The notes: generated by a model not told the origin, from the letters alone. A DNA stretch of 64,000 nucleotides from Desulfuromonas sp. (GCA_002868905.1 PKUA01000006.1:25805-89804), one strand, 5' to 3'. Shown: positions 1 to 9,911, numbered from the stretch's first letter. A program made the numbers and translations.

Positions 1-1433
1 GTCTCATCCTTAATATCGAGGAACTTGTTGGCGATCATGGTCAGCATGTTGATCGCCCCCTGGTAGCCGACGACCGGGCTGCGGTGCAGGTTGACCCGGT
101 CGATGATCGGGAAACCGATACGGAACAGCGGAATGCCGGCATCGCGCGCGGCCCACTTGGCGTGGGTGTCGCCGATGATGCCATCGACAGGGTCGGTAAC
201 CAGCAGAGAGCGCATGTGCCAGAGGTCTTTATTGATATAGCAGGTGCAACCTTCACCGAAAGGTGAGGATTCGAGAAGCGCGTCCATCTCCTTCTTGAAT
301 TTCTTGGTCGCCCTGGAGCAGAGCACGTGATGGGGGATGGCGCCCATTTCGAGCAAGAAGGAAACAATGCCGAGCAGGTAATCGGGATCGCCGGCAACGG
401 CAAACTTACGCCCGTGCAGGTACTGGTGAGCATCGGTCATGGCATCGACCGCCAGGGCCCGCTCTTTCTTCAGCGCTTCCGGAACCGGCTTATCAAACAG
501 CTCGCTCAATTTCAGAATCAGTTCGTCGGTTTTTTTCACTCCGAACGGCAGCGGCATGACTTCCTTATCACCAGAGAACTCAGCGTTGATGAATTTCATG
601 GTGTTGGCCGTCGAGTACTTCTGCAGAGAGATGGTCGCCTTGCCATTGATGCATTCGGCCGCATCCTCGATCTTGGTGCCCCCGGCGTAAAGCTTATACT
701 CACCGTCGCAGCCTGAATCGAAGACATCGGAAGAGTCAGCCAGCATGGTGTAGGGGATATCCATCAATTCACAGATCCGCTTGTATTCACGCAGGTTGCC
801 GACGTTGCCGTCAAACCCGGGGATCAGGTTCAGCTTACCGGTACACTTGCCTTCAATCTTCTGATCCTGGGTCAGATCCTGCAGGATGCTGCGCAGCATG
901 GCATCGTACCCGTGAATATGGGTGCCATTGAAGCTCGGGGTGTTGGCGTAAGGAATCGGCAGCTCTTCAGGCACCATCTCCTTCTGCTTGGCGTTTTTGA
1001 TGAAGGCGGTCAGGTCGTCGCCGATAACTTCCGGCATACAGGTGGTGTAGACAGGCATCATCTTCGGTTTGTAGAGAGCGTAAGCGTTCTCCAACCCTTC
1101 GAAAAGATTGTTCTGTCCACCGAACACCGCACCATCCTCGGTCATGGCATCACAGGTCGCCGCGGCCGGTTCACGATAGTGACGGCTGAAGGTACTGCGG
1201 AAATAGGAGGCGCACCCCTGGGAACCGTGCACGAACGGCAGGGAGCCCTCGAAAGATGTGGCGACCATCTGCGCGCCGAGAGGCTGGCAGGCGTGCGCCG
1301 GGTTGACCACCAATGCGGTCCGGGCAAAGTTCTTCTCTTTATAGTCTTCGCTGTTGATCCACTCTTTGACCTTCTCAATCTCAGACGGAGAGTGTTCGGT
1401 TACTTTTTTCAGTTTTACGGCTGCTTCGCTCAT
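1..1433 (-). CDS. nifK: Nitrogenase MoFe protein beta chain NifK (3' end outside window)
   Basis: Beta subunit of the cytoplasmic MoFe nitrogenase. With NifD it forms the alpha2beta2 protein that reduces N2, and it holds half of the P-cluster. The reading frame begins MSEAAVKLKK at an ATG preceded by AAAGGAG and stays open for 477 codons to the window edge, ending in IANKFLDIKDE, so only the last part is missing. P-cluster cysteines are visible at about C49 (AHACQPLG), C74 (HGSQGCAS) and C132 (TTCMPEVIGDD). It is the last visible gene of a nifH-nifD-nifK operon, about 100 bases after nifD. The identity is secure from these motifs and the neighbours. Confidence 0.97.
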   Translation of the reverse strand, partial: MSEAAVKLKKVTEHSPSEIEKVKEWINSEDYKEKNFARTALVVNPAHACQPLGAQMVATSFEGSLPFVHGSQGCASYFRSTFSRHYREPAAATCDAMTEDGAVFGGQNNLFEGLENAYALYKPKMMPVYTTCMPEVIGDDLTAFIKNAKQKEMVPEELPIPYANTPSFNGTHIHGYDAMLRSILQDLTQDQKIEGKCTGKLNLIPGFDGNVGNLREYKRICELMDIPYTMLADSSDVFDSGCDGEYKLYAGGTKIEDAAECINGKATISLQKYSTANTMKFINAEFSGDKEVMPLPFGVKKTDELILKLSELFDKPVPEALKKERALAVDAMTDAHQYLHGRKFAVAGDPDYLLGIVSFLLEMGAIPHHVLCSRATKKFKKEMDALLESSPFGEGCTCYINKDLWHMRSLLVTDPVDGIIGDTHAKWAARDAGIPLFRIGFPIIDRVNLHRSPVVGYQGAINMLTMIANKFLDIKDE

Positions 1434-1456
1434 GGCGATAACTCCTTTATATCTTT

Positions 1457-1522
1457 GTAGGGGCAACCCTGTGCGGTGCCCTCGATTTTTCGAACCGGGC
1501 AGGCACATAGGCCTGCCCCTAC
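1457..1522. repeat. Palindromic GTAGGGGC element between nifD and nifK
   Basis: A 66-bp imperfect inverted repeat starts GTAGGGGC and ends GCCCCTAC. It fills most of the nifD-nifK gap, so the transcript should fold here. The ends resemble the core of the 113-bp repeats at 22518-22630 and 60180-60292, but the outer arms of those copies are absent. It could be an intergenic REP-like element that stabilises or trims the nif mRNA; that role is inference. Confidence 0.6.
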
Positions 1523-1532
1523 ATATCTCTAC

Positions 1533-2975
1533 TTAAAACGGGCTCTTCACCAGACCCCAGGTCGGGCTGTTGATCGCCATGTCGATATCGCGGGCGAAGA
1601 TCTTGAAACCTTCGTAACCATGATAGGGACCGGAGTAATCCCAACTGTGCATCTGGCGGAACGGGATACCGGCTTTCTGGAATACGTACTTCTCCTTGAT
1701 CCCACTCCCGACCAGATCAGGTTTGAGCTCCTCGACGAACTTATCCAGCTCGAATTCGGAGACGTCATCGTAAATCAGGGTCCCTTTCGCCATCTCCGGA
1801 GCGGTGCGGTCGTAGTCGTCCTGGTGGGCGAACTCGTACCCGGCGCCGGTAATCTGGATACCGAGGTCCTCGTATGCACCGATGGTGTGACGGGGGCGGA
1901 GACCACCGACGAACAGCATGGCGGTTTTGCCATCAAGGCGAGGCTTGTACTGCGCAATCACGCCATCCATTTCCTTGCGGTACTTCTTGATGACCTTCTC
2001 GACGTTTTTCTTGATCTTGTCGTCGAACAGCTCGCCAATCGCGCGCAGGCTCTCTTCGATCTTGGTCGGGCCGAAGAAGTTATACTCAAGCCAGGGGATG
2101 CCCCATTTCTCTTCCATGACTTTGCACATGTAGTTCATCGAGCGATAGCAGTGGATGAGATTGAGCTTGACGGTGTGGGTCGCCGCGATCTTTTCCACTT
2201 CACCATCACCGGTCCAGACCGATTTGACGTTCAAGCCGATCTCTTCGAGAATCGGCTTGGCAGCCCAGACGTCGCCACCGATATTGTAATCCCCGATCAG
2301 AGCAACATCGTAAGGACCAGCCTTTTCGGTAAATTCGTACTTGCCGATGATGTGGTCTCGGATCGAATCGTTACTGATATGGTGACCGAGCGACTGGGAA
2401 ACACCGCGGAAACCTTCGCAGTTACAGGGTACGACCAGCTTGTCGAGTTCTTTTTCCATCTTCTTGGCGGTGGCGTTGATATCGTCACCGATCAAGCCGA
2501 CCGGACACTCGGAGAGGATCGACATCCCCTTGTTAAGCGGGAAGAGCTCATCCGCCTCACGCAGCAGCTTTTCCAACTTCTGGTCGCCACCGTAAACGAT
2601 GTCGCGTTCCTGGAAATCGGAGGTGAAGTCCATCGGGAACGAGGTTACACCGGGAATTCCCTGCATCAGGTTCCGCCGGGTGCCCCAGCTGTATACGCCG
2701 CAGCCGATCGGGCCATGGGAGACGTGGACCATGTCGCGAATCGGCCCCCAAACCACCCCTTTGGCACCGGCGTAGGCGCAACCGCGCTGACTCATGACTC
2801 CGGGGACGACCTTCTTGTTCGACTTGACCGCGCAACTGGAAACGGTCGGCTCGTTGGCACCCAAGTGGGGAGCCCGTTTCTTCGCTGCCTTCTCCGGCAT
2901 CTCAGCCAGGGTCTCAGCAATCAATTTCTCGGTCGATTCTATGGTTACGCCCTTAACGGGCTTTCTTTCAGCCAT
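1533..2975 (-). CDS. nifD: Nitrogenase MoFe protein alpha chain NifD
   Basis: Alpha subunit of the MoFe protein, carrying the FeMo-cofactor where N2 is reduced. The protein is 480 residues from [11 protein letters not shown] chose this start over an upstream in-frame Met because AAAGGAG lies 8 bases before it. P-cluster cysteines appear near C66 (RGCAYAG), C92 (IGCGVYSWG) and in [11 protein letters not shown]. The cofactor ligands appear as Cys in [12 protein letters not shown] and His in [14 protein letters not shown]. It lies between nifH and nifK in the usual order. Length and motifs match the family fully. Confidence 0.98.
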   Translation of the reverse strand: MAERKPVKGVTIESTEKLIAETLAEMPEKAAKKRAPHLGANEPTVSSCAVKSNKKVVPGVMSQRGCAYAGAKGVVWGPIRDMVHVSHGPIGCGVYSWGTRRNLMQGIPGVTSFPMDFTSDFQERDIVYGGDQKLEKLLREADELFPLNKGMSILSECPVGLIGDDINATAKKMEKELDKLVVPCNCEGFRGVSQSLGHHISNDSIRDHIIGKYEFTEKAGPYDVALIGDYNIGGDVWAAKPILEEIGLNVKSVWTGDGEVEKIAATHTVKLNLIHCYRSMNYMCKVMEEKWGIPWLEYNFFGPTKIEESLRAIGELFDDKIKKNVEKVIKKYRKEMDGVIAQYKPRLDGKTAMLFVGGLRPRHTIGAYEDLGIQITGAGYEFAHQDDYDRTAPEMAKGTLIYDDVSEFELDKFVEELKPDLVGSGIKEKYVFQKAGIPFRQMHSWDYSGPYHGYEGFKIFARDIDMAINSPTWGLVKSPF

Positions 2976-3001
2976 GCTATTGACTCCTTTAAATTCTTTG
3001 A

Positions 3002-3096
3002 CCACTTAGGCGTGGAGACACAGAGAACCTTGACAGCCCGGGTCAACCTTGCTTCCCGTTTTCTGTGACTTTCTCAGGGGTTCTGTGCCTCCGTGG
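3002..3096. repeat. Imperfect inverted repeat in the nifH-nifD gap
   Basis: Arms at about 3002-3029 and 3079-3096 (GGTTCTGTGCCTCCGTGG and a variant of its complement) can pair in the nifH-nifD transcript. The wording, CCACGGAGGCACAGA-like, resembles a dispersed intergenic repeat. Hairpins between nifH and nifD are commonly thought to let nifH mRNA accumulate above nifDK; that role is inference here. Confidence 0.5.
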
Positions 3097-3106
3097 AAAA
3101 ACCCGA

Positions 3107-4219
<1,113 letters not shown>

Positions 4220-4316
4220 TCACCGGCCCGTCGTTGGCGGGCCCGGTCTCATCGCCTGCACGGCACCACCCTGGTACCGCCGGAATATCGAAAGTTTGAA
4301 GCCTGACCTAACAAAT

Positions 4317-4395
4317 AAAAAAACCCACGGTAGCCAAAAATTCGACCGTGGGCTTCATTGCCTAAGCTGTCACCCCCGAGACGTCCATGTATCGG
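4317..4395 (-). promoter_or_regulatory. nifH leader, distal ANTAR-type antitermination element
   Basis: On the minus strand this reads: hairpin P1 at 4376-4395 (CCGATAC-ATGGAC-GTCTCGG, one mismatch); hairpin P2 at 4351-4362 (GGC-AATGAA-GCC); then a terminator with arms CCCACGGT and ACCGTGGG (4324-4352) followed by seven T. Both hairpin loops are six bases with A1 and G4. P2 overlaps the first arm of the terminator, so a protein that holds P1-P2 would block termination. This is the known layout of ANTAR antiterminator targets. The ANTAR protein itself is not in the window. Confidence 0.75.
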
Positions 4396-4421
4396 GTGCG
4401 GCGTTACGTAGTCTTCCAGTA

Positions 4422-4437
4422 AGCATCAGACGTGCCA
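4422..4437 (-). promoter_or_regulatory. Sigma-54 promoter of nifHDK
   Basis: The minus strand reads TGGCACGTCTGATGCT. GG at -24 and GC at -12 have the correct spacing. The sequence is nearly identical to the site upstream of the psp genes at 7361-7376. No perfect TGT-N10-ACA NifA site was seen upstream, so the activator may be of another type. Confidence 0.88.
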
Positions 4438-4612
4438 AAACCTGAAACTATTATATATTCAGTGTCTTAACCAGAAGAAGGGAGAGGATTGCCCTATGGA
4501 TGCTCAGCGATTGTGCAGGAACTGGGCAGAAATCATTCAGATAAAAATACTTCAATGATCCCTTTCAGAATAAGCGACTATTTTTTTGCGCCACAAATGT
4601 CAGCTTGAAACC

Positions 4613-4942
4613 TCAAGCCTCGTTCTTGTGAAAAACGTCGAAAAATACGACGCTGTTGTCGTCGATCTCACCACATTTCGCACAACGGTCTTCGAGCTTT
4701 TTATTCGCCTTGCGGCAAATGGCACACCACTCGTAAATCAATCGATATTCGGCTCGGCCGACATACTTTTTGAAACGACTGTGGTGGGTGCCGCGCATCC
4801 TGCCGTCCGCATCCTCTGGGTTGTGCAGAATTCTGTCGATCACCTTGTGAATGCGGGAGAACCCACCCGGATCGTTTTTCTTGATCCGGGTGAGCTTGGA
4901 CTCGAAACAGGTTGTGGGATGGTAAGCATAGGGGGTCATCAT
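4613..4942 (-). CDS. Small RelE/ParE-like protein with a zinc-ribbon insertion
   Basis: A 109-residue protein. I chose the ATG at 4942 (MMTPYAYH) because AAAGG lies just before it; a GTG at 4954 is the alternative. The central and C-terminal text (RFKKYVGRAEYRLIYEW and VVFFDVFHKNE) resembles the last strands of RelE/ParE-type toxins. Between these strands lie CAIC and RCAKCG, four cysteines that could form a zinc ribbon. No antitoxin-like gene was seen beside it, so a classical toxin-antitoxin pair is not supported. It sits between the nifHDK promoter and the psp operon, on the same strand as both. Function is unknown; a regulatory or RNA-binding derivative of the fold is possible. Confidence 0.55.
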   Translation of the reverse strand: MMTPYAYHPTTCFESKLTRIKKNDPGGFSRIHKVIDRILHNPEDADGRMRGTHHSRFKKYVGRAEYRLIYEWCAICRKANKKLEDRCAKCGEIDDNSVVFFDVFHKNEA

Positions 4943-5091
4943 GGCGCCTTTCACACCGACTCTCCGGCAACGTTTTTGTCATATTAAATCAATCGGCGTC
5001 ACTTTTTCAAATATCAACTTTATGGCCCGACAAGCGGGACAGGCGCCAACCAACAAGAACCCAGTCCCAAATTCCGCCACTCCCAGCTATT

Positions 5092-6432
5092 CTACTCTCT
5101 GAACTTCTCGTGGAGTCTGGCCATTCGCTGCCGCAGAGTAAGATGATTCTTCTCCAGAAAAGAGGCCGCCAGGATAATCGCCAGACCGAACAGCGCCAGG
5201 CTCCCCCAGTTCCCCCAGGAGTAGAGATAGATCGCCTGTCGGACATGATAGCCAAGTCCGACAACCGAGGCGAGAGCTCCCATGGCCAGCATGACCTTCT
5301 GCCTGGACCAGACACCGTAACCGAGAAGGACGATTCCGAAGAAGAGCGAGGCAAATGCGGCGCCCACCCCCGGCAGAAGAATCAGGTTTCCGATGAGACT
5401 CGAGACGCCAACGATGGCAGCCGCCCGTCGATAACCCGCACCCGGGGTCGACGTGTAAAGAGACATGACCGACAGTGCGCCACCCTGGAAAAACGCGAAT
5501 AGCGGCAGGAACCAGCCAAGCGATAAGCCGAAAACGTCCACCACCTCGCATACGAAAAAGAAGCAGGCGACCAGAGTCGGGAATGTGCTGAAGGCCTGTA
5601 GAATATTGCGCACATTCTCCTTGCACAGCCTCGCACCGACAAACAGAAACAGGGCCAGACTCCCCCAGACGCCACCGGACAAAAGTGCGCTCCCGGTATA
5701 GAGGGCATATTGCCGACCGAGCAGCACCATGACGGGCAGCCAGAGCATCCCCCTGACCCAGTAACCTTCAAAGGTCTGCATCACAACGTCCTGCCGCAGA
5801 CATTTTCGCCCGAAGAAGACCAGTCCGACCAATAAAATAATGACCTGCCAGGCGACGAGGTCCGCGGAGCGAACCGGGACCAGCAGTGCCAGATTGCAAA
5901 CAAGGAACAAGCCGGTGAGCCGCCCGGCCATCTCCCGGGCAAGCGCCGAAAACGCCACGTACATGAATCCAGCCAGAACCGGCACGGCACATAAGGGAGT
6001 CACAATGGCGGCCGCCTTGCTTGGAGCGATCCAGCTCGTATAAGTTCCGTAATGGGTCAAAACCCCATCCAGGGCAAACCGGGAATAGAATAATCCGCCC
6101 AGGACAGCAAAATGAACCGGCATAATCGTCGCCACCAAGCCGAGAAGTGTCCTCGCCCCCTTGCTCTCCCTGATCCCGACCCCGCATAACAATCCGGCGA
6201 TCGTCATCAGCCCGGAGAAACCGAGCAACATGGCATATCGGCTGATATCGTCCCCCCGCGCCCAGTTCTGGACCAGGAACACAGAGGCGGCCGCAATCAG
6301 TACCAGGGCGCCGACAAATCGGAGCAGTTGGGTAAGAAGCTCGACCTGCCTTTCAGGGTGCTCACCAGATTGATCCGGCTCGGGATCAAGGTGCGCAGTT
6401 TCCTGCTGCCGAATGAACGGGATCGCCCTCAT
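5092..6432 (-). CDS. Polytopic membrane protein of the psp operon
   Basis: A 446-residue protein with a soluble start of about 35 residues followed by many hydrophobic segments (for example LLRFVGALVLIAAASVFLV and LALFLFVGARL). I estimate a dozen or more membrane spans. It ends in a basic tail, LRQRMARLHEKFRE. The family is not recognised by eye; it may belong to a DUF of uncharacterised inner-membrane proteins. Its ATG overlaps the pspA stop (ATGA), so the two are translationally coupled and it presumably shares the sigma-54 promoter at 7361-7376. A role in envelope stress with PspA is inferred from context. Confidence 0.85.
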   Translation of the reverse strand: MRAIPFIRQQETAHLDPEPDQSGEHPERQVELLTQLLRFVGALVLIAAASVFLVQNWARGDDISRYAMLLGFSGLMTIAGLLCGVGIRESKGARTLLGLVATIMPVHFAVLGGLFYSRFALDGVLTHYGTYTSWIAPSKAAAIVTPLCAVPVLAGFMYVAFSALAREMAGRLTGLFLVCNLALLVPVRSADLVAWQVIILLVGLVFFGRKCLRQDVVMQTFEGYWVRGMLWLPVMVLLGRQYALYTGSALLSGGVWGSLALFLFVGARLCKENVRNILQAFSTFPTLVACFFFVCEVVDVFGLSLGWFLPLFAFFQGGALSVMSLYTSTPGAGYRRAAAIVGVSSLIGNLILLPGVGAAFASLFFGIVLLGYGVWSRQKVMLAMGALASVVGLGYHVRQAIYLYSWGNWGSLALFGLAIILAASFLEKNHLTLRQRMARLHEKFRE

Positions 6433-7100
6433 GGTCTTTCCCCTTTCTCCTCACCATCCGGGGACGACCTCTTCAAGGCGGCAAGTTCCTCGCGAAGAGT
6501 CGCCTGTTCCTCTTCGTCGAGGAACTCTTGTTCAAAACTGTCTTGTTCAACAGAAAAACCACCGAGAGATTCCGCCACCGTGACTTTCTCCTCCCAGCGG
6601 TCGAAAATCTCTTCGATTTCACCAACGGAGACCTCGACATGGTGTTGCGCTACGCGCTGCGCCTCGGCCCGGGTCTGCCTGGTCCGCATCAGGTTCCGTT
6701 TCTCGACTAACTCCTCCAGGCGCTTTTTAATCGTCGTGACATCCTCCCGCAGCTTCCCTTCGGCAGACCGGTGAGCCGAGAGACGTTTTTCAAGTTCGGC
6801 CGCATCCCGCTGAACCCCCTTGCTACGGCGCATGCACTCGATAGCCTTCTGCTCATCCTGGTCCATGCAGTCGCGCGCCCGTTGTCGCCAGGAGACAGCC
6901 GAATCACGCGCGGTCTCCCACTTCTCCTGCAACCGGACCCCGTCCTGATGTACTCGGTTGAGCTGAATCTGCGCCTTGGCGACGGAGTCTCGGGTCTTCC
7001 TGATGGCAGCGTTGACCATCCCTTCCTGATTCTCGATCTGTGTCATGACTCCGTCGACCCTGGACCCCAGCGCGACAAACCAACTTTTAAATGCTCGCAT
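6429..7100 (-). CDS. pspA: PspA/IM30 family phage-shock protein
   Basis: Peripheral membrane protein that coats damaged inner membrane and, in enterobacteria, also restrains the activator PspF. The 223-residue product starts MRAFKSWFVALGSRV with GGAAAGGAAGAG upstream; an earlier in-frame Met (7124) lacks such a site. The body is a long alpha-helical coiled coil with the family pattern near residues 24-45 (NQEGMVNAAIRKTRDSVAKA), then a Glu-rich tail. It is coupled to the downstream membrane gene by an ATGA overlap and preceded by a 48-codon membrane peptide gene. The upstream sigma-54 promoter fits psp regulation known elsewhere. No pspF was seen in the window. Confidence 0.85.
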   Translation of the reverse strand: MRAFKSWFVALGSRVDGVMTQIENQEGMVNAAIRKTRDSVAKAQIQLNRVHQDGVRLQEKWETARDSAVSWRQRARDCMDQDEQKAIECMRRSKGVQRDAAELEKRLSAHRSAEGKLREDVTTIKKRLEELVEKRNLMRTRQTRAEAQRVAQHHVEVSVGEIEEIFDRWEEKVTVAESLGGFSVEQDSFEQEFLDEEEQATLREELAALKRSSPDGEEKGERP

Positions 7101-7166
7101 GATTCTCTTCCTTTCCGATCTCACCCGTGAAGCGGACCGGGTTCCCGGCCGGCTCTCGCGAGCCCC

Positions 7167-7313
7167 TCAGCGGGGTAGTATGACCTGCGCCAGAAGTGCC
7201 GTTGATACCAGCATCAGGAGCGTGGGAATGACGTCTACCAGCATGTGATGAAAGAATCTGTGGCGAAGACTTCTGGCTTGATGGCAAAGTGCGCATGTCC
7301 TGATGGTTTTCAT
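7167..7313 (-). CDS. 48-residue CxxC membrane peptide, first gene of the psp operon
   Basis: A short frame read directly from the minus strand starts MKTIRTCALCHQARSLRH and ends with TGA at 7167. It has CALC near the N-terminus, a basic/His-rich stretch, and one hydrophobic segment (VIPTLLMLVSTALLAQVI, about residues 28-45) that would span the membrane. GAGG lies 5 bases before the ATG. It sits between the sigma-54 promoter (about 50 bases upstream) and pspA (66 bases downstream). By position it recalls small Psp membrane proteins such as PspB or PspD, but no sequence similarity is evident. Its function is unknown. Confidence 0.65.
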   Translation of the reverse strand: MKTIRTCALCHQARSLRHRFFHHMLVDVIPTLLMLVSTALLAQVILPR

Positions 7314-7360
7314 GTCAGCCTCGCTTTCCACCCATGTTGCAGCGGGTTACCCGTCTAAAG

Positions 7361-7376
7361 AGCATCCAACGTGCCA
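7361..7376 (-). promoter_or_regulatory. Sigma-54 promoter of the psp-like operon
   Basis: The minus strand reads TGGCACGTTGGATGCT, with GG/GC elements at correct -24/-12 spacing. It points at the 48-residue peptide gene, pspA and the membrane protein. Sigma-54 dependence of psp genes is established in enterobacteria. Confidence 0.85.
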
Positions 7377-7595
7377 GAAACAAAAACTATGTATTTTCAG
7401 TTGGTTAAACCTGGAAACAAGAAATTTATTTGCGAGAATTACTCACGTGATGCCAAGGGATGTGCACTGGATGAACAACGACTCTAGAAAGGAAGGGTTT
7501 TGGTATGAGAGAGGGGGCCATCAGGCTCGGCGCAATTATTCCACGCCGGCACGGGAGGGATTCGGTGGGAAAACAGGCGCTCCGGAACGTGGTCG

Positions 7596-8297
7596 TCAGC
7601 GTTTCCAGTTGCCGGATTGAAGAAATTTCTGCAACTGACGTTCCTGGTCCAGATCGAGAAACTCAACGCCCATTCCAGGGGGGTGGTTCTCTCTGCAGGG
7701 ATTTTCCGGACAATTGATCCAGGCGACCCTCCCCTGGCAGAGAACCGGTGGCGCACCCTCGATCAGTTCGAATTTCAACTCAAGTTTTTCTCCGGGCGGC
7801 AATGGATTGCGGGTTTCCAGAAACAGACCCCCGATGCTTACATTGAAGGAGTAACCGGCCGTGTACCCTGTAAAAGGTTCATGCTCGCCGTAAAACACCT
7901 CGAGCCTGACCGGGAGCCGAGGACCCCGACGCTTGCTCAGGGTCATCTGCAGAAGGGTCTTCAGCTGGGCTTCCCTGGGCGGCTTATTGAGAAATGTCGA
8001 TACCCCGATTTTCTTGGCATCGGCGATCTTCTCCTCACTGCCGTCACCGGAGAGCATCAGGACCGGAACGAAACGGCAGTTAGGGAGGGCCTTAACGCGC
8101 CTGGTCAGTTCCAACCCGTCCATCACCGGCATATTCATATCGGTAATAATCATGTCGAAACGTGTCGCCTCAACCTGGCGATACGCTTCGCTACCATTAT
8201 CGACTGCCGTCACATCGTAATCGAGACCGCGCAACATATCGCCGACCAGCTTCAACATGAACGGAGAATCGTCCACGACAAGGATCTTGTGCTTCAC
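7596..8297 (-). CDS. Response regulator with C-terminal PilZ domain
   Basis: A 233-residue protein from a GTG (KHKILVVDDSP) with GGAGGG 6 bases upstream. Residues about 1-120 are a CheY-like receiver: acidic pair in VVDDS, phospho-acceptor Asp in IITDMNMPVMDG, Lys in FLNKP. The rest is a PilZ domain (RRGPRLPVRLEV near its start, then FNVSIGGLFLET), the c-di-GMP-binding fold. It therefore may join phosphorelay input to c-di-GMP output, for example in motility or surface behaviour. The gene stands alone, with no kinase beside it. Confidence 0.88.
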   Translation of the reverse strand: MKHKILVVDDSPFMLKLVGDMLRGLDYDVTAVDNGSEAYRQVEATRFDMIITDMNMPVMDGLELTRRVKALPNCRFVPVLMLSGDGSEEKIADAKKIGVSTFLNKPPREAQLKTLLQMTLSKRRGPRLPVRLEVFYGEHEPFTGYTAGYSFNVSIGGLFLETRNPLPPGEKLELKFELIEGAPPVLCQGRVAWINCPENPCRENHPPGMGVEFLDLDQERQLQKFLQSGNWKR

Positions 8298-8573
8298 AAC
8301 AATCCCTCCGATCCGACAACCGGATTTGACAGCTTGGCTGCTACCGGACATCGAAAAATTACAAGGTCTGTTTTCCTTAAGGGGAATCTGGCGGGGTCAA
8401 ACGAAAACGTCGCTGCAACCGCCCCCTCGATTGTTCCAACTTGCAGACTTGAGAATCCTAATACGGTTGAACAAGATAGTCAACGAAGCCGATGCCGATA
8501 ATACAAAAAGAGCTGATTCGGATGGGTAGAATGTCGCGGAAGCAGGACTCGAGCCTGGGCATTCAGGGAAGCT

Positions 8574-9560
8574 TCAGGTCCCTGCCTTTTTCAGCGTTCC
8601 GATGACGGAACGTGCCACGCGCTCGCTGTAGCTGTTGAGTTTCCAATGCCCGGGGCACCACCCCTTAAGGAACCTGTGAAAATCGGCCCAGGCGAAAGGA
8701 AAAAGAACACGCCACTCCTCGATAAGCGCGCGGTCGTCGATGGCTGGTTGTCTGGACCGAATTGCCACCCGCAGAGCATTGAAATAGATGTTCAGCAAGG
8801 AGGGGATCTGCCGCTCGCACTCACCCTCATCCAGGCAGCTGCCAAGGAAATAGGCGACATCCTTCATGCCGCAGCCACCTCCGACATACTGGAAATCGAC
8901 CGCAGCGACCGCCTTGCCACCGGGGGAGAAACAGAAGTTGGCGAGTTTGGCATCACCGTGCACCAGGGTCTGAAATCGGCCTTCCTCCAACCGACGGTCA
9001 ATGGCGGCTGCGGTCTGCTGTAAGGGTTTGTCGGTCAATACAGCGAGTTCTTCAGGGCGGGTCGCAAGGTGCCAGTAAGTCCCCTGCTCCCACAGGCCGG
9101 CTGGACGGCAGCCGAGGAATGTGGCGTGAAAATTGGCCAGCCAGAGCAAACAGGCTTCAATCTCTTCCCTGCTGGCTCGTTCCAGACGACCCGGGAAACC
9201 GCTGTCGTCCAGGTCTTCGAGCACCAGCAGGGTCTCTTCCCCCCGGGAAGCATAAGCCAGGCATCGCGGCACCCGGCAGTCCCGGTCACATTGGGCAGCC
9301 CATTCACGATACCAGGATTGCTCGATCTGGTAGGAGCGGAGCTTGCGCCGATGCCCAAGATCGCTGTTCCAGCCGCGCGGATGCCCCTTCGAATCGACCA
9401 GGCGAACATGCTTGACCACGACATGGCGGCGCTCACCCCCATTGAGGCGGTAACGGCGGATGGTGCCATAACCACTCCAGAGTTCCTGAATGACCTCTGT
9501 CAAGACGAGGTCCGAAGCTCCGGTCACCTGCCGGATAATGTCGGGAAAATCCTGATGCAT
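8574..9560 (-). CDS. Phosphotransferase of the aminoglycoside/choline kinase-like fold
   Basis: A 328-residue cytoplasmic protein with kinase-like motifs: HVVVKHVRL (ATP-site Lys), LLVLEDLDD (hinge), the catalytic loop [13 protein letters not shown] (Asp and Asn) and [11 protein letters not shown] (metal-binding Asp). These define the APH/choline-kinase superfamily, probably its EcKL-like branch. The substrate cannot be read from the sequence, and a drug-resistance role should not be assumed. It starts 5 bases after the ATL gene and is probably cotranscribed with it. Confidence 0.8.
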   Translation of the reverse strand: MHQDFPDIIRQVTGASDLVLTEVIQELWSGYGTIRRYRLNGGERRHVVVKHVRLVDSKGHPRGWNSDLGHRRKLRSYQIEQSWYREWAAQCDRDCRVPRCLAYASRGEETLLVLEDLDDSGFPGRLERASREEIEACLLWLANFHATFLGCRPAGLWEQGTYWHLATRPEELAVLTDKPLQQTAAAIDRRLEEGRFQTLVHGDAKLANFCFSPGGKAVAAVDFQYVGGGCGMKDVAYFLGSCLDEGECERQIPSLLNIYFNALRVAIRSRQPAIDDRALIEEWRVLFPFAWADFHRFLKGWCPGHWKLNSYSERVARSVIGTLKKAGT

Positions 9561-9565
9561 TTTTT

Positions 9566-9883
9566 TCAGGGCTCGAATCGCCAGCCAAAGCGCTTCAATT
9601 CAATCTTGCCACCGGCATCAAACCGGACCCCTTCAGCATCCAGCAAGGTCCGTTGAATCTGACTGCCATCCCCATCGCGGCGGGGGCTGATTGTCCCCCG
9701 GCTGTTTATGACGCGCTGCCACGGGACATCATGCCCGACAGGAAGAGCCGCCATAGCAAAACCGACCGTTCGCGCGGTGGTGCCAACGTGTCGGGCGACC
9801 TCCCCATAGGTCGTGACATGGCCCGGGGGAACCTGGCAGACCAGAGAGTATATGCTGTGGAAAAGCGGTTTTTCCGTCGTCAT
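9566..9883 (-). CDS. Alkyltransferase-like protein (ATL), MGMT family
   Basis: A 105-residue DNA-binding protein of the O6-alkylguanine alkyltransferase fold without the active cysteine. The canonical PCHRV is PWQRV here (W55), as in ATL proteins, which bind O6-alkylguanine lesions and hand them to nucleotide excision repair rather than reverse them. The helix-turn-helix text ([12 protein letters not shown]) and GFAMAALP are typical. Length matches the ATL family. It lies just upstream of the kinase-like gene. Confidence 0.88.
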   Translation of the reverse strand: MTTEKPLFHSIYSLVCQVPPGHVTTYGEVARHVGTTARTVGFAMAALPVGHDVPWQRVINSRGTISPRRDGDGSQIQRTLLDAEGVRFDAGGKIELKRFGWRFEP

Positions 9884-9911
9884 GGTGAAGAACGATGCCG
9901 TCCGGGCTGTA

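Noticed and set aside
1476..3068. Long plus-strand frame opposite nifD
   Set aside because: It is the antisense shadow of nifD in a GC-rich genome; the nifD motifs settle the strand.
4227..4275. T-box-like text (AGGGTGGTGCCGTGC) in the nifH leader
   Set aside because: It resembles the AGGGTGGNACCGCG T-box motif, but the ACC is changed, no specifier stem was found, and nif genes are not T-box targets.
8574..9560. Aminoglycoside resistance gene
   Set aside because: Only the kinase-like fold is shared; there is no sign of a mobile context, and the family is broad.
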